Source: Bacteroidia bacterium (GTDB lineage Bacteria; Bacteroidota; Bacteroidia; Bacteroidales; UBA932). From it: DNA of 64,000 nt. Shown one piece after another: positions 44,660 through 53,705 of the stretch. Positions within the stretch are counted from its first letter, which is position 1. Each line of letters begins with the position of its first letter. The stretch is taken from assembly GCA_009929175.1 (NCBI GenBank), contig SABC01000004.1, positions 35,551 to 99,550 on the forward strand. The letters run 5' to 3'. The position numbers and the translations under genes were made by a program. The notes beneath the pieces were generated by a model. That model searched no databases. It worked only from the letters and a program-made list of their open reading frames with translations, and was not told the DNA's origin.

Positions 44660-45530
44660 TCCTTTCAAGGTGGCAATTGCCAGTGGCAAAGGGGGAACAG
44701 GTAAGACGCTCGTTAGTACTAGCCTTGCAGCATATATCGGAGAATTCGAAAGTGTCTTGCTGGCAGATCTTGATGTGGAAGAGCCTAACGATGCAATTTT
44801 TATAAAGGGAGATCTGAAGGATATCCAACCACAATTCCGTTTTGTACCCGATTGGGACATAACCAGGTGTGATATGTGTGGGATGTGTGAAGAGTTGTGT
44901 AACTTCAATGCTCTGGCAGCCTTGGACGGGATGGTTGTGGTTTACGAGAAGTTATGTCATAGTTGTTATGCTTGCAGCGAGATGTGTCCAAAGGAAGCCT
45001 TGCCCATGAAAAAATCACATATTGGTGATATCTCTTATTTTAATATGGGAATGGTCACTTTGTTGGAAGGGAGGCTTAATGTCAACGAAGAGCAGCCTGT
45101 GGGTTTGATAAAACTGGTTCAGGAACGTTCTGTTAAATGCGACCAAGAGGCACGTTTCCATATTTTTGACTCCCCACCGGGTACATCTTGTTCAATGATA
45201 GCATCAATTGAGGAGTGTGACCAGCTTTTGCTGGTTACAGAGCCAACACCTTTTGGCCTGAATGACTTGGTTTTGGCAATCCATGCAGCCAGATTGCTCG
45301 ACAAACCGGTTGCGGTTGTTGTCAACAGGTATGGTAGCGGAAATGCAATGGTGGAGGAGTACTGTAAGGAAAACAATATTGACGTTGTGGCCAGGATTCC
45401 TTACGATATGACGATTGCCGAGAGATATTCAAAGGGTGGTTTGATGTTGGATAAGCATTGCTTTCGTTCTGTCATTGCCGGCATATTCAACTACCTGGAG
45501 CGAAAAGAGGCAAATAGGAGACGGAGATGA
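44643..45530 (+). CDS. MinD-superfamily P-loop ATPase with inserted ferredoxin domain (first)
   Basis: The 295 residues (ATG 44643; ATG 44613 is an alternative) start with a deviant Walker A, ASGKGGTGKT. Two 4Fe-4S motifs are inserted after about residue 70: CDMCGMCEELC and CHSCYACSEMC. The ATPase then resumes with FDSPPGTSC and TEPTPFGLND. Such proteins couple nucleotide-driven change to Fe-S cluster handling. It overlaps DUF5320 upstream and the second copy downstream (ATGA). Confidence 0.88.
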   Translation: MGLADSPFKVAIASGKGGTGKTLVSTSLAAYIGEFESVLLADLDVEEPNDAIFIKGDLKDIQPQFRFVPDWDITRCDMCGMCEELCNFNALAALDGMVVVYEKLCHSCYACSEMCPKEALPMKKSHIGDISYFNMGMVTLLEGRLNVNEEQPVGLIKLVQERSVKCDQEARFHIFDSPPGTSCSMIASIEECDQLLLVTEPTPFGLNDLVLAIHAARLLDKPVAVVVNRYGSGNAMVEEYCKENNIDVVARIPYDMTIAERYSKGGLMLDKHCFRSVIAGIFNYLERKEANRRRR

Positions 45531-46414
45531 AAAATTTTAGTGAAATAGTTGTTTTATCGGGCAAAGGAGGGACAGGCAAAACCTCTGTGGCTGCATCACT
45601 AGCATTTGTAGCCGGAAACGATGCTGTTTTGGCCGACTGTGATGTGGATGCGGCTAACCTTCATTTGGTCATGGCTCCGGATTATTATTCTTCAGAGCAG
45701 TTTTTTGGAGGGGAATTGGCTATAATCGATAGTGGCAATTGTATCTCATGTGGATTATGCATGGATATTTGCAGGTTTGATGCAGTAACACGTAATCAAA
45801 AAAGTTTTCACATAGATAATCTAAAATGTGAAGGTTGTGGTTATTGTTACCATTTATGCCCGGCAAAAGCAATTTCGATGGTACCGAGGAAAAGTGGTGA
45901 GGTTTATTTGTCGAACATCAAAAATGGATCCAAAATGGCTCATGCAAGATTATCTGTTGGAGGTGAAAACTCAGGGAAATTGGTTGCCAAGGTAAAAAGT
46001 GAAGCCAAAAAGTTAGCCATAGAGCAGGGTTGCAGCTATATCATTGTAGATGGAGCTCCGGGCATTGGTTGCCCTGTTGTTGCTTCTGTATCGGGTGCTA
46101 CGGTTGCTCTTTTGATTACAGAGCCAACAATGTCGGCTTTACATGACCTGAAAAGAGTAATGTTTGTGATAAAACGATTCCGGGTAAAGCCTCTTTTGAT
46201 TATTAATAAGTTTGATATAAATCTGCAGATAAGTCAAGAAATCAAGGACTATTCGTCGGTTGAGGGTATAATCCATGTTGCTGACATCCCTTACAACACA
46301 TTTTTCACCCAATCCATAGGGAGAGCAAAAATTGTAGCAGAGGAGTATCCCGAAATTGCCAGCCTTTTTCGCTCAATTTGGGAGAGTGTTAAGGTAAATA
46401 GCGTAAATTGTTAA
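45527..46414 (+). CDS. MinD-superfamily P-loop ATPase with inserted ferredoxin domain (second)
   Basis: The 295-residue paralogue of the preceding gene has LSGKGGTGKTS at the start, DCDVDAANLHLV, two inserted 4Fe-4S motifs (CISCGLCMDIC and CEGCGYCYHLC), then VDGAPGIGCP and TEPTMSALHD. The two copies are clearly diverged, so they may form a heterodimer. It is coupled by ATGA overlap to the first copy and followed after 21 bases by a NifX-like gene. Confidence 0.88.
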   Translation: MKNFSEIVVLSGKGGTGKTSVAASLAFVAGNDAVLADCDVDAANLHLVMAPDYYSSEQFFGGELAIIDSGNCISCGLCMDICRFDAVTRNQKSFHIDNLKCEGCGYCYHLCPAKAISMVPRKSGEVYLSNIKNGSKMAHARLSVGGENSGKLVAKVKSEAKKLAIEQGCSYIIVDGAPGIGCPVVASVSGATVALLITEPTMSALHDLKRVMFVIKRFRVKPLLIINKFDINLQISQEIKDYSSVEGIIHVADIPYNTFFTQSIGRAKIVAEEYPEIASLFRSIWESVKVNSVNC

Positions 46415-46435
46415 AAATAAGTTTAATATAAATAT

Positions 46436-46792
46436 ATGAAAATTCTTTTTACATCTACAGGAAAAGGCTGGAGTTCCAGGATAGATCCCAGATTTGGTCG
46501 TGCAGAGTTTTTGCTTTTGTACAATACAAATGACAATACCCTCACAGTCATTGATAATACATCGGTTACCAACAAAGCACACGGAGCAGGGAGTGCCACA
46601 GCCAGAAAAGTATACGATTTGGCTCCGGACGTGATTATCACCGGGAATGGTCCTGGTGATAATGCTGCAGTCATCCTAAAACACTTGAATGTAAAAATTT
46701 TCGTGAATGCACATAACTACTCGATAAAAGAGGCATTGACAATGTTCAATGAAGGGTCCCTGGAGTTATTATCTTTTTCGGAAAAGTCCTGA
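46436..46792 (+). CDS. NifX/NifB-type cluster-binding-fold protein (second copy)
   Basis: The 118-residue protein begins MKILFTSTGKGWSSRIDPRFGRAEFLLLY, the usual NifX-fold opening, and has the DVIITGNGPGDNA segment. It is diverged from the copy at 23547-23876 but has the same fold signature. It closes the DUF5320-MinD-MinD operon and probably receives or carries its cluster. Its 3' end overlaps the convergent antiporter gene by 24 bases. Confidence 0.87.
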   Translation: MKILFTSTGKGWSSRIDPRFGRAEFLLLYNTNDNTLTVIDNTSVTNKAHGAGSATARKVYDLAPDVIITGNGPGDNAAVILKHLNVKIFVNAHNYSIKEALTMFNEGSLELLSFSEKS

Positions 46793-48919
46793 AATCACCT
46801 TAGAAAACTCTTCGAAAGACTCTATTGGGTAATTCATGGAGACATTACCTGGTTCGTTTGCAGTATCTGACAGCCTGGAATCATGAATCGGATAGATCAG
46901 CATAAAGTTGTTTGACTTGAAGTATTTGTCGAGATAGTCAGGAATCCTGGACATTTTCTTGTGGTAAGATTGTTGGAAAGGCCTGCTCATGACAATTGCC
47001 AGGTTATCATCGTTTTTGATTTCACGGGAAATTATAAGGAAATCGTCCCAATCATCAAAATGGTTTAATTTCAATTCAATGGGATATCTTTTTTGGACTT
47101 CTTCTATAAAAGAGAGTGTTTGAGGAGATGCGTAAAAATGGATTGCCGCGCCTGTGTTTCTGCCTATATTCCAAATTCGCATCAGCCATAAGGCAAAGCC
47201 TGCCTCCTTTTCGGCTTTTTCGGGAACCACCACCAGATGTCTTTTGACAGTGGAGAGCGGTTGGTTTGCTTTGTAAATAAAAATTGTGGTATTGCATTGT
47301 TCCAGTATTCCTTCTGCAAGGTTCCCCAGAAAAGTTGAGGATATTGACTTTTTCTGATGAAGGCCAAGGATAAGGTCGGTGATCTTGTGTTCTTTGATCA
47401 CGTTCATTATTCCAGTTACAGGATTGAGGTCATACCTCATTAACTCATGGATATAGTTGTCGGTTGCAGCTGCAATATCGGAGGCTTTTTCCAGTAGTTT
47501 TCGGGCATGTTTATCGGCAGCATCACTTGCACGATCATCATCAATAATGTTGAGGGCATAAAGCCATTTGCGGTTGTTGGAGGCCTTTATTGTAATGCCT
47601 AGATTTACAAGGTCTTCTAGTGTGTCCGTCGAGTTTATGGGAATCAGGATACGTTCCTTGACCTTTTGTTTATCATCGGAGGTACTCTCCTCTTCGACTG
47701 CAAGAACCTGTGCTCCGGTTTGTGTCACAAAAGAAGAAATTGTACAGGTGACCAGTATCATCAGGATGGTTCCGTTTAAGATTGATTCGCTCAGCAATCT
47801 TATGGGTTGCCCATCGGGCTGTTCCCCTGTGACAATATTGTAACCGACCAAAACCACGGCCAGCGTTGCTGCTGCCTGTGCGTTGCTCAGTCCAAATATC
47901 ACGTTCCTTTCGGCTTTGGAAAAACGGAAGCTTTTTTGCGTTATCCAGGCTGCTGTGAACTTAGAGAGAGTGGCAACAACAGACATGACTGCCGCAACAA
48001 TAATTGTTTCGGTCCCGGTGAAAAAGACTTTAAAGTCTATGAGCATTCCAACTCCTATCAAAAAAAAGGGGATGAAAAGAGCATTGCCTACAAATTCAAT
48101 CCTGTTCATAAGGGGAGAAGTCTGAGGGATCAGCCGGTTAAGTGACAATCCGGCAAGGAAGGCCCCGATTATTGCTTCAATCCCGGCTGCCTCGGCAAGG
48201 AATCCTGCGAGGAAGACCAGCCCCAAGACAAAAATGTATTGAAGTACATTTTCGCTGTAATTTTTAAAGAACCACCTGGCAATCACAGGAAAAATGAACA
48301 CAACTATGGCTCCGAAAACAAGTATTGATGCTGTAAGTTTCAACCAAAAATACTCTTCAACTTCGCCTGATGACATACCAACAACGGCTGCCAGTACAAG
48401 AAGGGCAAGGGTGTCCGTGATCATTGTACCGCCTATGGTTATGTTGACAGCCCTGTTTTTTGAGACTCCGAACCTTCGGACAATCGGGTAGGATAGAAGG
48501 GTGTGGGAGGCAAACATACTGGCCATAAGTATGGAGGTAGGAAGAGTAAATTCAAGAATGAAAAGACCCGAAAGAGTTCCGGCCACCATTGGTATGATAA
48601 AGGTATAAAGACCGAAGACAAGGCTCTTGTTCCTGTTCTTCTTGAAGTCTGCCATATCAATTTCTATACCGGCAAGGAACATTATGTAGAGAAGGCCAAC
48701 TGTCCCGAAAAGCAGGATACTGCTGTCACGGTTCATCAGGTGGAAGCCATTTGGACCAATCACGGCACCTGCTATTATCAACCCGATTATCTGGGGAATC
48801 CTGATTTTGTTCAATAAAATTGGGGCAAAAAGAATTATGAATAATATCAAAGTGAAAATGAGCACCGGGTTTTCCAACGGCAGATTAAAATTGACTCCTC
48901 CTGCAAGTATATTAAGCAT
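46769..48919 (-). CDS. CPA2-type cation:proton antiporter with C-terminal USP-like domain
   Basis: The 716 residues open with about twelve membrane segments of the Na+/H+ exchanger (KefB/CPA2) fold (about 1-390). The cytosolic tail (about 415-716) resembles universal stress proteins (ERILIPINSTDTLEDLVNLGI), the nucleotide-binding module found behind some antiporters. There is no TrkA-N domain. It is the last gene of the AIRS-like/ubiE/cls operon, 12 bases after cls. It is convergent with the NifX-like gene. Confidence 0.88.
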   Translation of the reverse strand: MLNILAGGVNFNLPLENPVLIFTLILFIILFAPILLNKIRIPQIIGLIIAGAVIGPNGFHLMNRDSSILLFGTVGLLYIMFLAGIEIDMADFKKNRNKSLVFGLYTFIIPMVAGTLSGLFILEFTLPTSILMASMFASHTLLSYPIVRRFGVSKNRAVNITIGGTMITDTLALLVLAAVVGMSSGEVEEYFWLKLTASILVFGAIVVFIFPVIARWFFKNYSENVLQYIFVLGLVFLAGFLAEAAGIEAIIGAFLAGLSLNRLIPQTSPLMNRIEFVGNALFIPFFLIGVGMLIDFKVFFTGTETIIVAAVMSVVATLSKFTAAWITQKSFRFSKAERNVIFGLSNAQAAATLAVVLVGYNIVTGEQPDGQPIRLLSESILNGTILMILVTCTISSFVTQTGAQVLAVEEESTSDDKQKVKERILIPINSTDTLEDLVNLGITIKASNNRKWLYALNIIDDDRASDAADKHARKLLEKASDIAAATDNYIHELMRYDLNPVTGIMNVIKEHKITDLILGLHQKKSISSTFLGNLAEGILEQCNTTIFIYKANQPLSTVKRHLVVVPEKAEKEAGFALWLMRIWNIGRNTGAAIHFYASPQTLSFIEEVQKRYPIELKLNHFDDWDDFLIISREIKNDDNLAIVMSRPFQQSYHKKMSRIPDYLDKYFKSNNFMLIYPIHDSRLSDTANEPGNVSMNYPIESFEEFSKVISGLFRKR

Positions 48920-48931
48920 TGTGGTTGGTTT

Positions 48932-50407
48932 TTAAATCAATGGACTCAGCAACCTTGCCAAGGCCTCCTTCATTTGGTTTTTTACACTACGGCGTGCCCA
49001 TTTGGAGCTTGCAAGTGTACGGCATTCGGTTTGATCTTTACGGAACTGCTCTTCTACCTCTTTGGCAAAATTACTGTTGTATATTATGGCTGTTATTTCA
49101 AAATTGTGTTCAAGGGATCTGTTATCCATATTTGCAGATCCGATTATGCAAAACTCCCCGTCAATTGAGATAACTTTGGAGTGGATAAACCCTTTTTTGA
49201 AAAGGTACACTTTAACCCCGGCTTCAAGGAGTTCTGCGGCATAAGACATTGTACACCAATGAGCTATGCTGGTGTCTGATTTTTCTGATAGCATCAGTGA
49301 AACCTCAACACCTCCCATAGCTGCCGTTTTCATCGCGTTCAGAATGGATTCATTAGGTGTAAAATATGGTGTGACAATAAAAATCTCCTTTTTTGCATAG
49401 GTTATTGCAGTAAAGTAACACTGCATTATACCAGCCCAATCACTGTCAGGCCCAGAAGTTATGATCTGGGAATATATATGTTCATTGGAATTCTCAAGGT
49501 CGAAATCTTCCTTTACCGGTATAGGATAATATTTTTTACGACGTTTGAACTGCTGGTTTATGATAAAGTACCTGTCCAGCAAGAAACTCGATTGCAATGC
49601 TGCAACAGACTCGCCTGACAACTTCATATGGGTGTCCCTCCACTCCTGGAAGTTCCCTCCACTGTAATACCTGTCTGCAAGGTTTACTCCGCCCAGAAAC
49701 CCGATCAAACCGTCAATCACCAGAATTTTCCTATGGTTTCTGTAATTGACCTTTGATGTTGGAGTTATAAACCTGGCCGGGGAGAAACTCAATAACTCTA
49801 CTCCGTTTAATAACATATCGTTCTTGTATTCGGACGACAATCCCCAACAACCAACATCATCATATATCACCCTGACCTCAACCCCCTCTTTTGCTTTTTT
49901 AATTAGTATGTTTTTGAAACGGTTGCCAATAGTATCATCTTCTATGATATATGATTGCAAGTGTATATGTTTGGTTGCTTTTTCAATCGATTCGTACATT
50001 GCTTCCAGGGCATCCTTTCCCGTAAAATAAAGCTCTATTGAGGTGTTGACGCCAAGAATACTGCGGCTGCTTTTTAGATTTAGGTTGATCAGTTTTTCAA
50101 ATTTCCTGAGGCTTTGGGGCAGGAAGGAGCTGTCGCTTTTGATTTGCTTCAGTTGATTGTTGGCAATTATCCTGCGGACACGTTCGTCCCTTACTCCTTT
50201 GCGGTTGTACAATTTGCTCTTGCGAAAGTTTTGACCGAATAAAAGATAGAGGACCAATCCTATATATGGTAATAGCAAAATCACTATTATCCAGGAGAGG
50301 GACTTGACAGGATCGGATTTTTGGTAAATAATTACTCCGGATGCATAAATTGCCAGTACCAAATATACAATGTACAGTATTACAGATATATATTCCCAAA
50401 ATGGCAT
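48932..50407 (-). CDS. cls: Cardiolipin synthase (phospholipase D family)
   Basis: The enzyme joins two phosphatidylglycerol molecules to cardiolipin at the inner membrane. The 491 residues have two N-terminal membrane segments and two HKD motifs: HRKILVIDGLIGFLGGVN near residue 226 and HSKVISIDGEFCIIGSANMDNRS near 405. The length and N-terminal anchors match the ClsA type. It lies six bases after ubiE. Confidence 0.93.
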   Translation of the reverse strand: MPFWEYISVILYIVYLVLAIYASGVIIYQKSDPVKSLSWIIVILLLPYIGLVLYLLFGQNFRKSKLYNRKGVRDERVRRIIANNQLKQIKSDSSFLPQSLRKFEKLINLNLKSSRSILGVNTSIELYFTGKDALEAMYESIEKATKHIHLQSYIIEDDTIGNRFKNILIKKAKEGVEVRVIYDDVGCWGLSSEYKNDMLLNGVELLSFSPARFITPTSKVNYRNHRKILVIDGLIGFLGGVNLADRYYSGGNFQEWRDTHMKLSGESVAALQSSFLLDRYFIINQQFKRRKKYYPIPVKEDFDLENSNEHIYSQIITSGPDSDWAGIMQCYFTAITYAKKEIFIVTPYFTPNESILNAMKTAAMGGVEVSLMLSEKSDTSIAHWCTMSYAAELLEAGVKVYLFKKGFIHSKVISIDGEFCIIGSANMDNRSLEHNFEITAIIYNSNFAKEVEEQFRKDQTECRTLASSKWARRSVKNQMKEALARLLSPLI

Positions 50408-50413
50408 AGCTTA

Positions 50414-51160
50414 CTATGTGTTGTGTGATTTTTGTGCAGAGTACATTACGGCAACACCACCGGTCAATTGCTTGTAAGTGGGGTTTTTGAATCCGAAATG
50501 CTCCAGCTCTTCCATGAACTCCCCGTACTGGGGAAAAGTGCCAACGGATGACGGGAGATATGAGTAAGCGCTGTTATCTCCGGATATAACCTTCCCAATA
50601 TATGGTAAAACCTTGAGGAAATATGTGTTGAATACCCCTCTCCAAACTCTGTTTTTTGGAGTGGCAAATTCAAGTATGAAAAGTGTTCCTCCTGGTTTAA
50701 GGACCCTTTTAATTTCTAAAAGAGACTCCCCCCGATTGTCAAAATTGCGAATGCCAAAGCCTATAGTCACAACATCAAACGAGTTGTCAGGAAGAGGGAT
50801 GTTGTCTGCCGGAGCACAAATATACTTAGGCATGGAAGAAGATGCTCCCTTGCCTTTCCCGGTTAGCCCGTAGTAGGCTTTTTTGCTTTTTGCTACAGCC
50901 TTTTCCAACATTTTGTCTGCAATGTCCAGGCCGGTGACATCGATACCTTGCTTCATCATTGCAATTGTTATATCCCCGGTCCCACAGGCAATGTCCAAGG
51001 CTGTTGCTGGTTTGAGAAGCTTGATTCTCTTGATGAGGAATGCCCTCCAACTTTTGTCGATACCAAAAGAAAGAAGGTGGTTTAGCAGATCGTAACTGCC
51101 AGCTATGCTGTTGAACATAGCTGCAATGTTTTGTTTGTCTTTGTTAATCTTCAAACCCAT
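50414..51160 (-). CDS. ubiE: Demethylmenaquinone methyltransferase
   Basis: The SAM-dependent enzyme makes menaquinone, the quinone of anaerobic respiration in this phylum. The 248 residues carry the UbiE/MenG signature: FNSIAGSYDLLNHLLSFGIDKSWR near the start, ALDIACGTGDITIAM (SAM site), and FGIRNFDNRGESLLEIKRVLKPGG. ATG 51160 is used; the TTG before it is ignored. The ATGA overlap couples it to the AIRS-like gene upstream. Confidence 0.93.
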   Translation of the reverse strand: MGLKINKDKQNIAAMFNSIAGSYDLLNHLLSFGIDKSWRAFLIKRIKLLKPATALDIACGTGDITIAMMKQGIDVTGLDIADKMLEKAVAKSKKAYYGLTGKGKGASSSMPKYICAPADNIPLPDNSFDVVTIGFGIRNFDNRGESLLEIKRVLKPGGTLFILEFATPKNRVWRGVFNTYFLKVLPYIGKVISGDNSAYSYLPSSVGTFPQYGEFMEELEHFGFKNPTYKQLTGGVAVMYSAQKSHNT

Positions 51161-51723
51161 CAATCTATATACTCTCCAATGAACCCGAAAGAGGTATCAT
51201 CCACTCTCAGTTCCCCTTTGGTTACGTGTCCTAAAAGCGTTATTTCTATTCCATTGTTATAGATGAAATCTACAAAACGACCCTCTTTGTCCGATGACAA
51301 GCCAACAAGGATTGCAGGATTGTTATCTTTGAACAAAAAGTCCTTTTCAGGGATTTCGGAAAGAGAGGTTATATCAAAACCCAACCTTTTGACAGAACAA
51401 GCTTCGATCATTCCCCAAAACAATCCGTTTTCCAATGTGTGTGCTGTTGTAATCAAATCCTGGTCCATTGCCTCCAGGATAATCTCCAGGACAGAACTGT
51501 TATCATCTTCGGAGCATGTGTAATCTCCGACAATGTAAATGGTGTCTCCTTTTTTCTTAAAACTCATGGAAACAGGTTTCTTTGCTGCGCTGAAACATTT
51601 GGAAAATGGCTCTTTTTCGAAACCTGATATCCTTTCCCGCAATTCAGTGCTCTCTGCAATGATTTGCGCAATTTCGTTAAGATCTTCTATATCTGAAATT
51701 TGTTTTTTGAAGTTGTCGTTCAT
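51160..51723 (-). CDS. Stand-alone AIR synthase C-terminal-like domain protein
   Basis: The 187 residues (ATG 51723) resemble the last AIRS/PurM-type domain of PurL: KKGDTIYIVGDYT, then a TTAHTLENGLFWGMIEACS segment in place of the HDxSDGGL family motif, and the closing LLGHVTKGEL. The ATP-binding N-terminal AIRS half is missing, so it cannot be a complete enzyme of that type. It might regulate or assist a larger AIRS protein. It starts the leftward ubiE-cls-antiporter operon and is divergent from tRNA-Leu. The longer frame reading through the tRNA is rejected. Confidence 0.65.
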   Translation of the reverse strand: MNDNFKKQISDIEDLNEIAQIIAESTELRERISGFEKEPFSKCFSAAKKPVSMSFKKKGDTIYIVGDYTCSEDDNSSVLEIILEAMDQDLITTAHTLENGLFWGMIEACSVKRLGFDITSLSEIPEKDFLFKDNNPAILVGLSSDKEGRFVDFIYNNGIEITLLGHVTKGELRVDDTSFGFIGEYID

Positions 51724-51767
51724 TTTCAAAATGGTTTTATTTTTTGCTAAGTTACAAAAAAATATTC

Positions 51768-51775
51768 TATATTTG
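51768..51775 (+). promoter_or_regulatory. -7 box TATATTTG for tRNA-Leu
   Basis: This consensus box lies ten bases before the tRNA. TTTG at 51743-51746 is a possible -33 element (21-base spacing). Confidence 0.65.
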
Positions 51776-51785
51776 CAGTCCCTAA

Positions 51786-51872
51786 GCCCAGATGGTGAAA
51801 TTGGTAGACACGCTACTTTGAGGGGGTAGTGCCGGTTACGGTGTGCAAGTTCGAGTCTTGTTCTGGGCACCA
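51786..51872 (+). tRNA. tRNA-Leu (GAG)
   Basis: This is an 84-base class II tRNA with a long variable arm plus an encoded CCA end (51870-51872). The acceptor is GCCCAGA/TCTGGGC, the anticodon stem CTACT/GGTAG and the loop TTGAGGG, giving GAG. Confidence 0.95.
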
Positions 51873-51880
51873 GTTTTAAA

Positions 51881-51909
51881 AAAGAGTTGTACCAAGGTAC
51901 AGCTCTTTA
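51881..51909 (+). terminator. Terminator after tRNA-Leu
   Basis: A 13-pair stem (51881-51893 with 51896-51908, one G-T pair) has a two-base loop as drawn, which would open to about four bases. It is followed by only a short T-run. Confidence 0.65.
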
Positions 51910-51948
51910 TCGTTTACAAGATTTTGAATAACACATAACTTTTTGTTA

Positions 51949-52878
51949 ATGAAGATAGTTTTTTTGGATGCTGCTACTCTTGGAGAAGATGTGGATTTGA
52001 CTCCTTTGGAGAAATCCGGGACACTTATTTCCTACCAGCTGACCAGCAAAGAGGAGATTCTTTCCAGGATCAAGGATGCTGATGTACTGATTGTCAACAA
52101 GGTCAGGATAGGAAAGGAGGAGATGGACGGAGCTCCAAAACTTAAATTGATTTGTGTTGCAGCGACAGGAACCAACAACATAGATTCGGAATATGCCGCA
52201 AAAGTTGGTATCCCGGTAAAGAATGTAGTGAATTACTCTACAGAGAGTGTTGCACAGGTTACAGTAGGATCCCTGCTTGCCCTTATAAACAATATTATCT
52301 ATTTTGATAATGTTGTGAAAAGTGGTGAATATTCAAATAGTATGCACTTTACACATACCGGAAGAAGCTTTTTTGAATTAAAAGGTAAAAACTTTGGTAT
52401 AATCGGGATGGGAAATATTGGGAAACGGGTAGCCTCGATTGTGGAGGCATTCGGATGCAATGTTTATTACTTTTCTACAGGAGGAGTTGCCCATTGCAGG
52501 GATTACCCTTCTGTTTCGATGAGCGAGTTACTTGCCAAAAGCGATGTAATTTCGATACATTCACCACTAAACGAAAAAACAAGGAACCTGATAACCCTGA
52601 CCGAACTTAAAGAGATGAAAACTTCTGCAATACTTGTTAATATGGGAAGAGGAGGTATTGTAAACGAAAATGACCTGGCACAAGCCCTCAATTACGGACT
52701 AATATCGGGAGCTGTAATTGATGTGTACGAAGATGAACCTATACCTCCAGGGCATCCCTATCTCAAAATAAAGGAGCCACAAAAGATTGTACTGACTCCC
52801 CATATTGGATGGGCAAGCCGGGAGGCCAGGAAGGTATTGGTGGAAAAGCTTGCTGCAAATATAAGGGAATCGGTTTGA
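51949..52878 (+). CDS. D-2-hydroxyacid dehydrogenase
   Basis: This 309-residue NAD(P)-dependent enzyme has the standard two-domain layout. The nucleotide site GIIGMGNIGKRVASIV lies near residue 147. The catalytic residues are Arg in MGRGGIVNE, Glu in VYEDEP and His in LTPHIGWAS. Overall it is closest to glycerate/hydroxypyruvate or phosphoglycerate-like dehydrogenases without an ACT domain. ATG 51949 is preferred to TTG 51943. It stands alone after the tRNA terminator. Confidence 0.9.
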   Translation: MKIVFLDAATLGEDVDLTPLEKSGTLISYQLTSKEEILSRIKDADVLIVNKVRIGKEEMDGAPKLKLICVAATGTNNIDSEYAAKVGIPVKNVVNYSTESVAQVTVGSLLALINNIIYFDNVVKSGEYSNSMHFTHTGRSFFELKGKNFGIIGMGNIGKRVASIVEAFGCNVYYFSTGGVAHCRDYPSVSMSELLAKSDVISIHSPLNEKTRNLITLTELKEMKTSAILVNMGRGGIVNENDLAQALNYGLISGAVIDVYEDEPIPPGHPYLKIKEPQKIVLTPHIGWASREARKVLVEKLAANIRESV

Positions 52879-52892
52879 TCTAAAATACAAAA

Positions 52893-53699
52893 TTACTTAA
52901 GAGGCGATCCTGCCTCTTTTTTCATGTAATTGTATTCCAGTTTGTCTACAAGCCTGGGAAGAAATTTGTTGAGGACAACCAGGAGTTTTCCGATTGGGGT
53001 AAGGATTACCTCTGCCTTCCGTTTTTTGATTCCCTTTACAAGGTGTTTTGCGCACTCCTCGGCACTCATCATCTTGTTTTCGTCCCTTGGAGTGTCACCC
53101 TGTTTAGAACCATTTGCAACCAAAGCCTGCTCCCGGATATTGGATGCGGTAAAACCTGGTGCAAAGATCATTACGTGGAGGTTGTCTTTGAGATGTTCTA
53201 TCCTTAATGTGTCCAGGAAACCGTATATTGCAAATTTTGATGCCGAATAACCTGTTCGGGCCGGCAATCCTTTGTATCCTGCAATTGAAATCACTCCTAC
53301 AACGGAGCCTTGTTGTTGCAAAATATGGGGCAATGCATATTTTGTACAATATACAGTGCCCCAAAAATTCACATCCATCAATTGTTTTATAACACTTAAA
53401 TCAAGGTCTTTGAATAAAGCTCTCATGGATATCCCTGCATTGTTTACAAGAATATCAATTTTCCCGAATTTGGAAATTGCCTGTACAACAAGGTTTTTAC
53501 AGTCATCCTCTATGCTCACATCGCATTTTACTGCAATTGATTTGCATTCTGGAGGAAGCTCTTTGACCAATGCTTCGAGCTTTTCTGAACTGCGGGCAGC
53601 AAGTACCAGATTTGCACCCAGGTTCCCAAACTCCCTGGCAGCGGCCATACCTATTCCGGAACTGGCACCGGTAATGATGATTACTTTATTCTTGAACAT
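52893..53699 (-). CDS. SDR-family oxidoreductase, probable keto-sphingoid/ketoacyl-amine reductase
   Basis: The 268 residues show the classical SDR motifs: TGASSGIGMAAARE near the start, NNAG near residue 88, Ser near 140 and the YSASK catalytic pair. A basic hydrophobic C-terminal segment may bind the membrane. It lies six bases after an alpha-oxoamine synthase gene, as expected for the reductase that follows in sphingolipid or sulfonolipid base synthesis. Its last codons coincide with a terminator of the convergent dehydrogenase gene. Confidence 0.85.
   Translation of the reverse strand: MFKNKVIIITGASSGIGMAAAREFGNLGANLVLAARSSEKLEALVKELPPECKSIAVKCDVSIEDDCKNLVVQAISKFGKIDILVNNAGISMRALFKDLDLSVIKQLMDVNFWGTVYCTKYALPHILQQQGSVVGVISIAGYKGLPARTGYSASKFAIYGFLDTLRIEHLKDNLHVMIFAPGFTASNIREQALVANGSKQGDTPRDENKMMSAEECAKHLVKGIKKRKAEVILTPIGKLLVVLNKFLPRLVDKLEYNYMKKEAGSPLK
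52899..52922. terminator. Terminator embedded in the 3' end of the SDR gene
   Basis: A seven-base stem (AAGAGGC with GCCTCTT) and six-base loop are followed by T on the plus strand. The same bases encode the last residues of the SDR protein on the minus strand. Confidence 0.65.
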
Positions 53700-53705
53700 G
53701 ATGTG

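Noticed and set aside
51724..51870. N-terminal extension of the AIRS-like protein
   Set aside because: It would translate the antisense of tRNA-Leu; ATG 51723 is the sensible start.
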